A stretch of DNA of 64,000 nucleotides from Leifsonia sp. ZF2019 (GTDB lineage Bacteria > Actinomycetota > Actinomycetes > Actinomycetales > Microbacteriaceae), in assembly GCF_019924635.1 (NCBI RefSeq), contig NZ_CP065037.1, positions 3,162,001 to 3,226,000 of the forward strand, written 5' to 3'. The notes under the pieces are model-generated. The model was not told the origin of the DNA, searched no databases, and saw only the letters and a program-made list of their open reading frames with translations. The position numbers and the translations under genes were made by a program. Shown here one piece after another: positions 1 through 9,647 of this stretch. Each line of letters begins with the position of its first letter. Positions within the stretch are counted from its first letter, which is position 1.

Positions 1-135
1 CGCGATGCGGTCCACTCCGACGGCGCCGACTCCCTCGCCGATGAACAGGCGGGCGGCGGCGGCGAGCACCCGCTCGCGCGGCTTGGGCCGGGGCGCGGGC
101 GGCGTGACGGGCGCGGCATCGGCTGTGGAGGTCAT
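1..135 (-). CDS. TetR-family regulator, N-terminal fragment
   Basis: Only the first 45 codons lie in the window; the gene continues beyond the left edge. After a short Pro/Ala-rich tail the translation reads PRERVLAAAARLF, then GEGVGAVGVDRIA. This is the first helix and start of the helix-turn-helix of TetR-type repressors. The ATG (135-133) faces the short-chain dehydrogenase gene across a 91-bp gap holding two palindromes, the arrangement expected of a local repressor controlling itself and its divergent neighbour. The ligand-binding domain is not visible, so the inducer cannot be guessed. The family call rests on a short segment. Confidence 0.75.
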   Translation of the reverse strand, partial: MTSTADAAPVTPPAPRPKPRERVLAAAARLFIGEGVGAVGVDRIA

Positions 136-165
136 CCAGCGATTCTAGAGGCCCGCTTGCGCAAA

Positions 166-209
166 GTAAACCGATCTGTTTACATAGCCGAGTACACCGA
201 TCAGTTTAC
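166..209. promoter_or_regulatory. Two tandem palindromic operators between TetR gene and SDR gene
   Basis: Two 18-bp palindromes lie 26 bp apart start to start. Site 1 (166-183) is GTAAACCGATCTGTTTAC and site 2 (192-209) is GTACACCGATCAGTTTAC. Both have GTAAAC/GTTTAC-type arms around a 6-bp centre starting CGATC. Site 2 ends 5 bp before the SDR Shine-Dalgarno sequence (GGAGGA, 214-219). The adjacent TetR-type regulator is the obvious candidate ligand; that link is inferred. Confidence 0.75.
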
Positions 210-226
210 TTTTGGAGGACCGACTC

Positions 227-931
227 ATGACCGACCTGAACGGACGCATCGCCCTCGTCACGGGCGCCAACCGCGGACTCGGCGCCGCCTTCGTCACCGG
301 TCTGCTCGACCGCGGGGCCGCGAAGGTCTACGCTGCCGCCCGCCGGCCCGAGACCGTGGCCGTCCGCGACCCGCGCGTCGTCCCGCTCGCCCTCGATGTG
401 ACCGACCCGGAGAGCATCCGCCGCGCCGCCGAAACCGCATCCGACATCAGCGTGCTCGTCAACAACGCCGGCATCGCCGTCAACCAGTCGCTCGTCTCGG
501 GCGACCTGCAGGAGATCCGCCGCGAGTTCGACACGAACTTCTGGGGTCCGGTGCTCGTCACCCGCGCGCTCGCGCCGGCGATCGAGCGCAACGGCGGCGG
601 CGCGATCGTGAACATGCACTCCGCGCTCAGCTGGCTGGCGCTCGGCTCCTACAGCGCGACCAAGGCGGCCCTGTGGTCCGCCAGCAACTCGGCGCGCGTC
701 GAGCTGGCACCCGCGGGCATCCAGGTCGTCGGGGTGCACGTCGGCTACGTCGACACCGAGATGGCGGCGGGGGCGGAGGGCGTGAAGGTACCGCCGACGC
801 AGGTCGTCGACGAGGCGCTCGAGGCCGTGCTGGCCGGAGAGGCGGAGGCGATCGTCGGCGATGTCGCCCGGCACGTGAAGTCCAAGCTCCACGAGGACGT
901 GCGCGCGCTCTACCCCCAGCTGGCCAGATAG
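227..931 (+). CDS. Short-chain dehydrogenase/reductase (SDR) family oxidoreductase
   Basis: A 234-residue classical SDR with a Rossmann fold. The NAD(P)-binding motif TGANRGLG is near residues 12-19, the structural NNAG motif near residue 83, and the catalytic YxxxK as YSATK near residues 144-148 with an upstream Ser. The substrate is unknown. The ATG at 227 is chosen because GGAGGA lies 7 bp upstream; an in-frame TTG at 212 has no ribosome site. Expression is probably controlled by the divergent TetR-type regulator through the two palindromes. The 3' end overlaps the convergent aldose epimerase remnant by 22 bp. Confidence 0.9.
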   Translation: MTDLNGRIALVTGANRGLGAAFVTGLLDRGAAKVYAAARRPETVAVRDPRVVPLALDVTDPESIRRAAETASDISVLVNNAGIAVNQSLVSGDLQEIRREFDTNFWGPVLVTRALAPAIERNGGGAIVNMHSALSWLALGSYSATKAALWSASNSARVELAPAGIQVVGVHVGYVDTEMAAGAEGVKVPPTQVVDEALEAVLAGEAEAIVGDVARHVKSKLHEDVRALYPQLAR

Positions 932-1846
932 GACGACCCGGCGAAGCCCTCCGGCCGGATCCCCCAGCGCACCGTCCACTCCTCGCCCGGCTCGAGCCAG
1001 CGCAGACCCTCTCCCGAGTTCAGCGCATTCGCGGGCGCGGTCATCGGCTCCACGGCGAGCGCCACGTCGCCCGGCTCCTTCGTGGCGAACGAACGGTGGG
1101 TGAAGACCTGCACGTAGGCGAACGCGGGATCGCTCCAGAGCACGACCCGGCGGCCGTCGTCGGCGGCGAGGGCGTGCTCCGGCCGCTCGGCGAGGCCGCC
1201 GAACCCGTCGTTGACGTCGAGGTCGCTCACGCGCACGCCGGCGGAGAGGTCGAAACGGGTTCCGGCCACCGGGGCCGTCCCCGTCACGTTCAGGCGGTCG
1301 TCGGTCTCGTAGCGTGTGGCGGCCGCGACGGTGATCGTGAGCTGGTCGGCGGGCACGTCTCCGATGCGCAGGTTGGGGGTGTGCGCCGATCGCGACCGGC
1401 GCACGCCGCTCACCGGCGTTCGCGATGGTGTGGGTGACGGTGAGGCCTTCCGTGTCGAGTTCGTGCTCGACCACGGTGTCGAGCAGGAACGGGTACCCGG
1501 CCTGCGGGTAGATCGTCGCCGCCTGCGTGACGGAGGAATCGGTGCGGGCGACCAGGGTGTAGGGCGAGAAGCGCAGGAGGCCGTGACTCGCGTTGCCGAG
1601 CGCGGGCTCCGTGAGCGCGAGCTGCTGAGCCGTTCCGTCGAGCTCCCAGCGGCCGTCCTTCACACGATTGGGCCACGGCACGAGGACGATCCCGTCGGCG
1701 GACGGCGGCGTCGCCCCCTCCGCGAACGGCTCCGTCAGGTCGACGCCCGCATAGCGGAGGGTGCGGATGCCCGCCGCGACCTGTGTGATGGTCGCGGTGA
1801 GATCGCCGAACTCGAGGTCGTACTGATCGCCGGTGGGTGCTCGCAT
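910..1846 (-). pseudogene. Aldose 1-epimerase (galM-like), frameshifted
   Basis: The first ~155 codons (from ATG 1846) encode the N-terminal half of a GalM-like mutarotase, including WPNRVKDG and ending at AIGAHP. The second half (NLRIGDVPADQL onward, with VEPMTAPANAL carrying the family's catalytic Glu) lies in another frame that runs to 910. Removing one base from the run of five Gs at 1375-1379 joins them as GAHPNLRIG, matching the usual GAHPYL-type motif. Either the gene is broken by a one-base insertion or the homopolymer was misread. It starts 4 bp after the DeoR-type regulator, so it was probably co-transcribed to supply alpha-galactose to GalK. Confidence 0.85.
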
Positions 1847-1850
1847 GGGC

Positions 1851-2660
1851 TCAGCCTAGGCCCGCGGCGACGGTCACGGGCAGCCCGGCCCCGCGCAGGG
1901 CGGCGAGCTGAGGGGAGAACGCCGAGGCGCCGGTGATGAGGGCGGCGACCTCGTCGACCCCCGCGATGCGTCCGAGGTGCGTCCGGCCGAGCTTGGAGCC
2001 GTCCGCGACCACGACCGCCCGCTCTGCGGTGGTCACCATCGCCCGCTTGAGGTCGGCCTCCGGCAGGTTCACGTTGGTGATCCCGCCGCTCGGGTGGACT
2101 CCGGTGCAGCCGATGAACGCGAGGTCCGCGTGCACACGCTCGAGCAGGCTGGAGGCGAGCGGTTCGACGAGCGAGTGCTGCAGCGGCCGCAGGGTGCCGC
2201 CGGTGACGACGACCTGGAAGCGCGGGATGGCGCGCTCCAGCTCGAGCGCGATCGTCAGGCCGTTGGTGATCACGGTCACGTCGGTCAGTTCCTCCCGGTC
2301 GACGAGGGCGCGCGCGATGGCCGCGGTGGTCGTGCCGACGTCGAGGAGCACACTGCTGCCGGACGTCACGAGCGACGCCGCAGCGAGGCCGATCGCGCGC
2401 TTCTCGTCGGCGGAGGCTTCCAGAGCCTCCTCGAAGCTCGCTTCGCGCATCCCGGCGCCGCGCAGCACCGCGCCACCGTGGACTCGCCGGATGCTCTGCT
2501 GCTCGTCCAGAGCGTCGAGGTCGCTGCGCACCGTGACGTCGGAGACCTGGAACGCCTCGCTCAGCTCGCTGACCCTCACGAAGCCGGCACGTCCGATCAG
2601 GTCGAGCATCCGCTCACGGCGGAGGGCGGCGGGCAGCGGGTCGCGCGGCGATTCGCTCAT
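1851..2660 (-). CDS. DeoR/GlpR-family transcriptional regulator
   Basis: A 269-residue DeoR-family repressor. The N-terminal winged helix (residues ~10-60) contains ERMLDLIGRAGFVRVSELSEAF followed by VSDVTVRSDLDAL, the DeoR recognition-helix signature. The C-terminal sugar-phosphate sensor domain contains LDVGTTTAAIARAL and VVVADGSKLGRTHLG. The start is ATG 2660 (MSESPRDP); upstream in-frame codons run into the divergent promoter. It faces galT across 82 bp and is followed by galM 4 bp later, so it probably controls galactose use; the effector would be a phosphorylated sugar. That role is inferred from position and family. Confidence 0.88.
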   Translation of the reverse strand: MSESPRDPLPAALRRERMLDLIGRAGFVRVSELSEAFQVSDVTVRSDLDALDEQQSIRRVHGGAVLRGAGMREASFEEALEASADEKRAIGLAAASLVTSGSSVLLDVGTTTAAIARALVDREELTDVTVITNGLTIALELERAIPRFQVVVTGGTLRPLQHSLVEPLASSLLERVHADLAFIGCTGVHPSGGITNVNLPEADLKRAMVTTAERAVVVADGSKLGRTHLGRIAGVDEVAALITGASAFSPQLAALRGAGLPVTVAAGLG

Positions 2661-2689
2661 ACGCCTTATGCTGTTCTGCTTGCGTTTGG

Positions 2690-2736
2690 TTGTCAATACG
2701 AAAGCTAATCGGTACATTTGCTTTCGGAATCGAAAG
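2690..2736. promoter_or_regulatory. Divergent deoR/galT promoter with CTTTCG/CGAAAG operator half-sites
   Basis: On the plus strand TTGTCA (2690-2695) and TACATT (2713-2718) form a -35/-10 pair with 17-bp spacing for galT. On the minus strand TTGACA (2696-2691) overlaps the plus -35 and would serve deoR. A palindrome CTTTCGGAATCGAAAG (2721-2736) covers the expected galT start site, and another CGAAAG half-site (2699-2704) lies within the promoter. This fits repression by the adjacent DeoR-type protein. The promoter boxes are read by eye. Confidence 0.65.
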
Positions 2737-2742
2737 GCTGGC

Positions 2743-3935
2743 ATGGCTTCCATCACCAAGCGCCCGCACGTCCTCTCCGACGGCCGGGACCTCATCTACT
2801 ACGACGACGCGGACTCGACACTGGCTCCCGACCGCGCGCCCGACCTGCGCGAGCCCGCACCCCGTCCCGCGACGGCGACGATGCGCCAGGATCCGCTCAC
2901 CGGCGAGTGGGTGTCGATCGCGGCCGCCCGCCAGAACCGCGTCATGCTGCCGCCGGCCGAGCTCGACCCGCTCGCTCCGGCCACCCCGAGCAACCCGTCG
3001 GAGATCCCGAGCGTCTACGACGTCGCCGTCTTCGAGAACAAGTCGCCGTCCTTCGGTCCGCTGCTGGAGGACGCCGACGCCCCGCTCGGTCTCGACGACC
3101 TGGCCGAGGTCGGTCTCGGCCGCACGCGCACCTCCGTCGGCCGCTGCGAGGTCGTCTGCTTCAGCCCGGCGACCAGCGGCTCGTTCGGGAGTCTCACGCC
3201 GTCCCGCGCCCGCACCGTTATCGAGGCCTGGGCCGACCGCACCGCGGTGCTGTCCGCGCTGCCGGGCGTCCGCCAGGTGTTCCCCTTCGAGAACCGCGGG
3301 GAGGCGATCGGCGTCACCCTGCACCACCCGCACGGGCAGATCTACTCGTACCCGTACATCACCCCGCGGACGAGCGCGCTGATCCGCTCGCTCGACGCGT
3401 ACGGCCCCACGCTCTTCGCCGACATCCTCGAACGCGAGCGCGCCTCCGAGCGGGTCGTGCTCGCCGGGGAGCACTGGACGGCGTTCGTGCCGTTCGCCGC
3501 CCGCTGGCCCGTCGAGATCCACGTGCTCCCCCACCGCCACGTCGCGGATTTCGCGGAGACGAACGACGCCGAGCGCGACGAACTGGCGACGCTCTACCTG
3601 CGCGTGCTGCGCGGCGTCGACGCTCTCTACGACTCCCCCACGCCGTACATCGCGGCCTGGCACCAGGCTCCGGTCGACGTGCGTCGCGACGAGATCCGTC
3701 TCATGCTGCAGATCACCTCGCCCCGCCGTGCCGCGGATAAGCTGAAGTTCCTGGCCGGCTCCGAAGCCGCGATGGGCGCCTGGATCGGCGACGTCCCGCC
3801 GGAGAAGGCCGCCGAGGCCCTCCGCGACGCCGTCGCGCGGGCCGACCGAGAGAACCCGGTCGGCGAGCTGCCCTCCGGCATCTCCGGCCTGGTCACCGTC
3901 ACCCCCGCCACCACCTCCGACCGAAAGGCCGACCG

Positions 3936-3939
<4 letters not shown>
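2743..3939 (+). CDS. galT: Galactose-1-phosphate uridylyltransferase
   Basis: A 398-residue GalT, which exchanges UMP between UDP-glucose and galactose-1-phosphate in the Leloir pathway in the cytoplasm. The active-site motif HHPHGQ is at residues 194-199; His197 corresponds to the uridylylated histidine. The N-terminal segment MRQDPLTGEWVSIAAARQNR is typical of the family. GAAAGG (2732-2737) precedes ATG 2743. The gene is first in a plus-strand operon with galK, which overlaps its stop by 4 bp, and is probably repressed by the divergent DeoR-type regulator. Confidence 0.96.
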
Positions 3940-5096
<1,157 letters not shown>

Positions 5097-5145
5097 CGGC
5101 CGGCCTCACCCGGCGTTAACCTCCCGGCAACCGGCCGGGAGGAAC

Positions 5146-5970
5146 ATGGACCGGATGACGGATCCCGAGATCACCTGGCTCGACGCCGACACGGTGCAGC
5201 TGCGACAGCCCAAGTCGTCGCACTGGGAGGCGCCGTTCCTGTTCCTGCTGTTCGGGCGCCGTCGCGCGCTCCTGCTGGACACCGGCGCGACCGGCGACGA
5301 GACGGTGTTCCCGCTGCGCACGACGATCGACCGGCTCACCGACACCTGGCTGCGCCGCAACCCCGCCGTGTTCCTGCGGCCGTATCCGCTCGTCGTCGCC
5401 CACACGCACGCCCACCGGGATCACATCGCCGGAGACCTGCTGCTCGCCGCACGGCCCGCGACGACCGTCGTCGGCACGACGCCGGCGCAGGTCATCTCCT
5501 TCTTCGGCTTCCGCGCCTGGCCGGACGAGATCGTCGAATACGACCTCGGCCAGCGCCCGATCGACGTCATCGGCGGCCCCGGCCACGAACCGTCCGCCGT
5601 CGTGTTCTTCGACCGTCGGACCGGGATCCTGCTCACCGGCGACACGGTGCTTCCCGCGCACCTCTACATCCACGATCCCGGGCAGTACCGGGCCACCATC
5701 GACCGCCTGATCCGGTTCCGCGACGCGGCGCCGGTGCGCGTGCGCGAGCTGAGAGGCGCCCACATCGAGATGTCGCGCGAGCCGGGCGTCGTCTACCCGC
5801 CCGGGACCATCGATCAGCCCGACGAACCGCCCCTGGAGCTCCCGCCGCGCATCCTGAACCGGGTGCGGGATGCGCTCGACGAACTGCCGGGCTCCCCCGA
5901 CGGGCGCGTCGTGCGCAAGCGCTTCATCGTGGTCGACGAGAGCAGGGAGCGGCCCGCCGAGGCTGGCTAA
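5146..5970 (+). CDS. Metallo-beta-lactamase-fold hydrolase
   Basis: A 274-residue MBL-fold protein. The metal-binding motif HTHAHRDH is at residues 86-93 (His88, His90, Asp92, His93 as HxHxDH), followed by GGPGHEPSAVVFF and the GDTVL strand carrying the bridging Asp. The start ATG 5146 follows GGGAGGA; a second in-frame ATG (5155) is possible. It lies 49 bp after galK on the same strand, so it may be co-transcribed, but no galactose-related function is implied by the sequence. The substrate is unknown; lactonase, thioesterase or glyoxalase-II-like activities are all compatible. Confidence 0.85.
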   Translation: MDRMTDPEITWLDADTVQLRQPKSSHWEAPFLFLLFGRRRALLLDTGATGDETVFPLRTTIDRLTDTWLRRNPAVFLRPYPLVVAHTHAHRDHIAGDLLLAARPATTVVGTTPAQVISFFGFRAWPDEIVEYDLGQRPIDVIGGPGHEPSAVVFFDRRTGILLTGDTVLPAHLYIHDPGQYRATIDRLIRFRDAAPVRVRELRGAHIEMSREPGVVYPPGTIDQPDEPPLELPPRILNRVRDALDELPGSPDGRVVRKRFIVVDESRERPAEAG

Positions 5971-5979
5971 GCTGACGGG

Positions 5980-6507
5980 ATGACCATCGTCACCCTGTCC
6001 GACGGCTCGACCCCCCGCGTCGCTGCGGACGCCTTCGTCGCCTCCGGCGCCGTCCTCGCGGGGCGCGTTCGACTGCTGTCCGGCTCGAGCGTCTGGTACA
6101 ACGCCGTGCTGCGCGCCGAGGCGGAGGACATCACGCTCGGCGAACGCAGCAACATCCAGGACAACGTCTCCTGCCATGTGGACGCGGGCTTCCCGTTGAC
6201 GATCGGCGCGGACGTCTCCGTCGGCCACAACGCGGTGCTGCACGGCTGCACGGTCGAGGACGGCGCCCTGATCGGGATGCACGCCACCGTGCTCAACGGC
6301 GCGGTGATCGGCGCCGGATCCCTCGTGGCGGCGGGCGCGGTGGTGCTGGAAGGCACGATCGTCCCGCCCGGATCGCTCGTCGCCGGCGTGCCCGGCAAGG
6401 TGCGCCGTGCGCTCACGGACGAGGAACGCGCCGGTCTCCGCGCGAACGCGTCGTCCTACCTGCGACTGCGGGACGCGCATCCCTCTCATCCCACCGCCGA
6501 CCACTGA
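5980..6507 (+). CDS. Gamma-class carbonic anhydrase-like hexapeptide-repeat protein
   Basis: A 175-residue left-handed beta-helix protein built of hexapeptide repeats, with a C-terminal helix. His66 (SCHVD) and His83 and His88 (SVGHNAVLHGC) match the three zinc-ligand histidines of gamma carbonic anhydrases (the YrdA/PaaY/CaiE group). Many such bacterial proteins have no proven carbonic anhydrase activity, so the enzymatic role is uncertain. It starts 9 bp after the MBL-fold gene stop and is the last gene before a strong inverted repeat, so it ends this transcription unit. Confidence 0.85.
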   Translation: MTIVTLSDGSTPRVAADAFVASGAVLAGRVRLLSGSSVWYNAVLRAEAEDITLGERSNIQDNVSCHVDAGFPLTIGADVSVGHNAVLHGCTVEDGALIGMHATVLNGAVIGAGSLVAAGAVVLEGTIVPPGSLVAGVPGKVRRALTDEERAGLRANASSYLRLRDAHPSHPTADH

Positions 6508-6512
6508 TCGAG

Positions 6513-6561
6513 GTTCACGTCGTTGCGCCCATTCCGGCGTTTTGACCGCAACGACGTGAAC
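6513..6561. terminator. Long inverted repeat between convergent genes
   Basis: A perfect 15-bp inverted repeat: arms GTTCACGTCGTTGCG (6513-6527) and CGCAACGACGTGAAC (6547-6561) around a 19-nt loop. It sits between the convergent carbonic-anhydrase-like and YbaK-like genes, the position of a bidirectional terminator. There is no U-tract and the loop is long, so it could also be a dispersed repeat element. Confidence 0.6.
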
Positions 6562-6578
6562 TTCAGCGAGGGGTGGGG

Positions 6579-7076
6579 TCAGGAGGTGGGGGGCTCCACC
6601 GGGCCCGGGTCGCCGTTCGTGATGCGCACGAGCTCGGCGAACGTCGTCGGGAACACGGTGTGCGGGTGGCCTGCGGCCGCCCAGACCTCCTGGTAGCCCG
6701 CGAGCTCGGTATCCACGACCGTGCGCAGCGGCGCGGGATGCCCGACCGGCGCGACTCCACCGATCGTCTGGCCGGTCGCCGCCTTGACGGTCTCGGGGCC
6801 GGCGCGGCGGATGCGACCACCCAGCCGCTCGCCGAGGAATGCTGTGTCGACGCGGTGGGCGCCGGAGGTCATCACGAGCAACGGCTCGCCGTCGATCGTG
6901 AAGACCAGCGAGTTCGCGATCGCGCCGACCTCGACGCCCAGTTCCGCGGCCGCGGACACGGCTGTCGGCGTCGCCGCCTCGAACCAGCGCACCCGCGGCT
7001 CCACGCCGGCGGCGAGCAGCGCTGCCTCCACCTTCTCGACGGCCGGGTGCGTGCGGTCGGCGCCCTCCGCGCTCAT
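6579..7076 (-). CDS. YbaK/EbsC-family (prolyl-tRNA editing-like) protein
   Basis: A 165-residue single-domain protein of the YbaK/aminoacyl-tRNA deacylase superfamily. Features include [11 protein letters not shown], a strand with [15 protein letters not shown], the [16 protein letters not shown] segment that shapes the editing pocket, and a C-terminal [12 protein letters not shown]. Such proteins hydrolyse misacylated tRNAs; which tRNA this one acts on cannot be told. The start ATG (7076) overlaps the folD stop (ATGA), so it is translationally coupled and probably belongs to the folD transcript. Confidence 0.85.
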   Translation of the reverse strand: MSAEGADRTHPAVEKVEAALLAAGVEPRVRWFEAATPTAVSAAAELGVEVGAIANSLVFTIDGEPLLVMTSGAHRVDTAFLGERLGGRIRRAGPETVKAATGQTIGGVAPVGHPAPLRTVVDTELAGYQEVWAAAGHPHTVFPTTFAELVRITNGDPGPVEPPTS

Positions 7077-7954
7077 GCCAGGGACCGCTCCGCCGACTCG
7101 ACCACGTTCTGCAGCAGCAGCGCACGCGTCATCGGGCCGACCCCGCCGGGGTTCGGCGAGACCCACGCGGCGACCTCGGCCACATCGGCGGCCACGTCAC
7201 CGGCGACGACGCTCTTGCCGGTGACCGGGTCCTCCACGCGGCTCACTCCGACGTCGAGGACGATCGCGCCGGGCTTGACGTTCTCCGCCGAGACCAGGCC
7301 GGCGACGCCCGCCGCGGCGACGATCACGTCGGCGCGCTTCAGGTGCTCGTCCAGGTCGACGGTCCCGGTGTGGGTGAGCGTCACCGTCGCGTTGTACTCG
7401 CGACGGGTCAGCAGCGAGCCGATGGGGCGCCCGACGGTGACACCGCGGCCCACGACGACGACGTGCTTGCCGCTCAGCTCGATGCCGTGGCGCTCCATCA
7501 GCTCGATGACGCCCCGCGGGGTGCACGGCAGGGGTGTGGTGATCGGCCGGTTGACGTTGAGCACCAGGCGGCCGAGATTGGTCGGGTGCAGGCCGTCCGC
7601 GTCCTTGGCGGGGTCGACCAGCTCGAGGATCGCATCGGTGTCGAGGTGCGCGGGCAGCGGAAGCTGGACGATGAACCCGGTGCAGTCGGGGTCGGCGTTC
7701 AGTTCTTCGATCACGGCCTCCAGCTCGGCCTGGGAGATGTCGGCCGGGAGGTCGCGGCGGATGGAGGCGATTCCCACCTCCGCGCAGTCGCGGTGCTTGC
7801 CCGCCACGTACCACTGCGAACCCGGGTCGTCGCCGACCAGGATGGTGCCGAGCCCGGGCACCACGCCCTGCTCGCGCAGCCGCGCCACGCGCTCCGTCAG
7901 CTCGCTCTTGATCGAGGCCGCCGTCGCCTTGCCGTCCAGAATCTTCGCGCTCAT
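7073..7954 (-). CDS. folD: Bifunctional methylenetetrahydrofolate dehydrogenase/cyclohydrolase
   Basis: A 293-residue FolD interconverting methylene-, methenyl- and formyl-tetrahydrofolate using NADP. The N-terminal catalytic domain has the expected [18 protein letters not shown] segment and a substrate-site [12 protein letters not shown]. The cofactor loop reads [22 protein letters not shown] precedes ATG 7954. It lies 99 bp downstream of glyA on the same strand, with a strong hairpin between them. The pair supplies serine-derived one-carbon units as methylene- and formyl-THF, and read-through from the ZTP-controlled glyA transcript is plausible. Confidence 0.95.
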   Translation of the reverse strand: MSAKILDGKATAASIKSELTERVARLREQGVVPGLGTILVGDDPGSQWYVAGKHRDCAEVGIASIRRDLPADISQAELEAVIEELNADPDCTGFIVQLPLPAHLDTDAILELVDPAKDADGLHPTNLGRLVLNVNRPITTPLPCTPRGVIELMERHGIELSGKHVVVVGRGVTVGRPIGSLLTRREYNATVTLTHTGTVDLDEHLKRADVIVAAAGVAGLVSAENVKPGAIVLDVGVSRVEDPVTGKSVVAGDVAADVAEVAAWVSPNPGGVGPMTRALLLQNVVESAERSLA

Positions 7955-7977
7955 GTTCCCTGCTCCTTCACGATCGG

Positions 7978-8012
7978 CCGTCGAGTACGCGGATCGTCCG
8001 CGTACTCGACGG
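7978..8012 (-). terminator. Strong hairpin between glyA and folD
   Basis: A perfect 16-bp stem: arms 7978-7993 (starting CCGTCGAGTACG) and 7997-8012 with a 3-nt loop, 42 bp after the glyA stop and 24 bp before the folD start. It could terminate or attenuate glyA transcripts before folD. A second GTACTCGA copy at 8032-8039 could compete for one arm. No U-run follows the stem. Confidence 0.6.
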
Positions 8013-8053
8013 TCTCCCGCCGACTTTGTGTGTACTCGAGTGGTGGGGCCGGG

Positions 8054-9379
8054 TCAGATGGAGGACGGAAGCTCGACCGGGAAGGCGTCCTGTCCGGAGG
8101 GGGTCAGGCCCGGGTAGAGCGGGAAGGCCGCGGTGAGGGCGTCGACGCGCGAGCGCAGCGCCGCGGTGTCGGCACCCGGCACGAGCGCGGCGGCGATGAT
8201 GTCGGCGACCTCGGTGAACTCGGTGTCGCCGAAGCCGCGGGTCGCGAGCGCCGGGGTGCCGATGCGGAGGCCGGAGGTGACCATCGGCGGGCGCGGGTCG
8301 AACGGGACCGCGTTCCGGTTCACCGTGATGCCGACCTCGTGCAGCACGTCCTCCGCCTGCTGGCCGTCGAGCTCCGAGGTGCGGAGGTCGGCGAGCACCA
8401 GGTGCACGTCGGTACCGCCCGTGAGCACGTCGACGCCGGCCGCGCGGGAGTCGTCGGCGGTGAGGCGGGAGGCGAGGATCTGGGCGCCGCGGATGGTGCG
8501 CGCCTGGCGGTCCTTGAACTCCTCGGTCGCGGCCAGCTTGAACGCCGTCGCCTTGGCGGCGATGACGTGCATGAGCGGGCCGCCCTGCTGGCCGGGGAAC
8601 ACGTTGGAGTTGAGCTTCTTGGCGAGCTCGGTGTCGCGGCTCACGATGAAACCGGAGCGCGGGCCGCCGATGGTCTTGTGCACCGTGGAGCTGACGACAT
8701 CCGCATAGGGCACGGGCGACGGGTGCAGACCCGCGGCGACGAGTCCGGCGAAATGCGCCATGTCCACCCAGAGCTTGGCGCCCACCTCGTCGGCGATGTC
8801 ACGGAAGGCCGCGAAGTCGAGGTGCCGGGGGTAGGCCGACCAGCCTGCGATGATGACCTGCGGCTTGTGCTCGCGCGCCTTGTCGCGCACGACGTCCATG
8901 TCGACCAGGAAGGACTCCGGGTCGACGCCGTACGAGACGGCGTTGTAGAGCTTGCCGGAGAAGTTGAGCTTCATGCCGTGCGTGAGGTGGCCGCCGTGCG
9001 ACAGCTCGAGACCCAGGATGGTGTCGCCGGGGGTCGCGATCGCGGAGAGGACCGCGGCGTTGGCGGAGGCGCCGGAATGCGGCTGGACGTTCGCGTACTC
9101 GGCACCGAACAGGCTCTTCGCCCGGTCGATCGCCAGCTGCTCTGCGATGTCGACGTACTCGCAGCCGCCGTAGTAGCGGCGGCCCGGGTAGCCCTCGGCG
9201 TACTTGTTGGTCAGCACGGAGCCGACGGACTCGAGCACGGCGCGCGGGACGAAGTTCTCGGAGGCGATCATCTCGAGGTAGTCGCGCTGGCGGCCGAGCT
9301 CGAGCTGCAGCACCTCCGCGATCTCGGGGTCGACCTCCGCGAGGGGGGCGGTGAAGGTCGAGGGCAGGGTGTCGGTCAC
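8054..9379 (-). CDS. glyA: Serine hydroxymethyltransferase
   Basis: A 441-residue PLP enzyme converting serine and THF to glycine and methylene-THF. The family entry segment [15 protein letters not shown] and the substrate loop [16 protein letters not shown] are intact. The PLP lysine is Lys235 in [14 protein letters not shown]. The GTG at 9379 is chosen because AAGGAG lies 5 bp upstream and the next residues (TDTLPSTF) begin the usual short N-terminal tail; longer readings run through the riboswitch. Expression is presumably controlled by the ZTP riboswitch in its leader, linking it to purine/folate stress. Confidence 0.96.
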   Translation of the reverse strand: MTDTLPSTFTAPLAEVDPEIAEVLQLELGRQRDYLEMIASENFVPRAVLESVGSVLTNKYAEGYPGRRYYGGCEYVDIAEQLAIDRAKSLFGAEYANVQPHSGASANAAVLSAIATPGDTILGLELSHGGHLTHGMKLNFSGKLYNAVSYGVDPESFLVDMDVVRDKAREHKPQVIIAGWSAYPRHLDFAAFRDIADEVGAKLWVDMAHFAGLVAAGLHPSPVPYADVVSSTVHKTIGGPRSGFIVSRDTELAKKLNSNVFPGQQGGPLMHVIAAKATAFKLAATEEFKDRQARTIRGAQILASRLTADDSRAAGVDVLTGGTDVHLVLADLRTSELDGQQAEDVLHEVGITVNRNAVPFDPRPPMVTSGLRIGTPALATRGFGDTEFTEVADIIAAALVPGADTAALRSRVDALTAAFPLYPGLTPSGQDAFPVELPSSI

Positions 9380-9414
9380 AACGGGCTCCTTCGGACAGGG
9401 ATGGACATTCGTAC

Positions 9415-9510
9415 GTATCGACCCAGGCGCGCGGCCGAATCCACCCATGCTTTCGAGGTACCGTCGTCGCTCCCCGATGGTGACCATCTGAGCGCCAGTC
9501 GCGACGTGGG
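9415..9510 (-). ncRNA. ZTP (pfl) riboswitch in the glyA leader
   Basis: Read on the minus strand, the leader holds both halves of the ZTP aptamer. The 5' subdomain starts CGTCGCGACTGGCG (9506-9493), has a small hairpin ATGGT/ACCAT, then GGGGAGCGACG; the outer CGTCG/CGACG pairs close P1. The 3' subdomain contains CGCGCCTGGGTCG (9431-9419), the conserved CGCCUGGG block. The 3' block lies about 40 nt before the GTG. ZTP riboswitches sense the folate-stress metabolite ZMP/ZTP and are known upstream of glyA, folD and purH. Here the expression platform probably involves the region just before the glyA ribosome site. Confidence 0.85.
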
Positions 9511-9543
9511 CAAGCATAGCAAAGGCGGGTGCGTGCCGTGCCC

Positions 9544-9573
9544 TTGCCCCTGGGTCAGGAGGGCTGCGATACT
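9544..9573 (+). promoter_or_regulatory. Candidate promoter for the GH20 gene
   Basis: TTGCCC (9544-9549) and GATACT (9568-9573), spaced 18 bp, could be the -35 and -10 boxes for the plus-strand hexosaminidase gene 74 bp downstream. Read by eye only. Confidence 0.35.
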
Positions 9574-9647
9574 CGCTGGTGGCCGCCCGGCGGGGTGGAC
9601 GGAGGCGGCCGACACCCGAGCAGTCCCCAGCCGCGTTAGGAGCCTCC

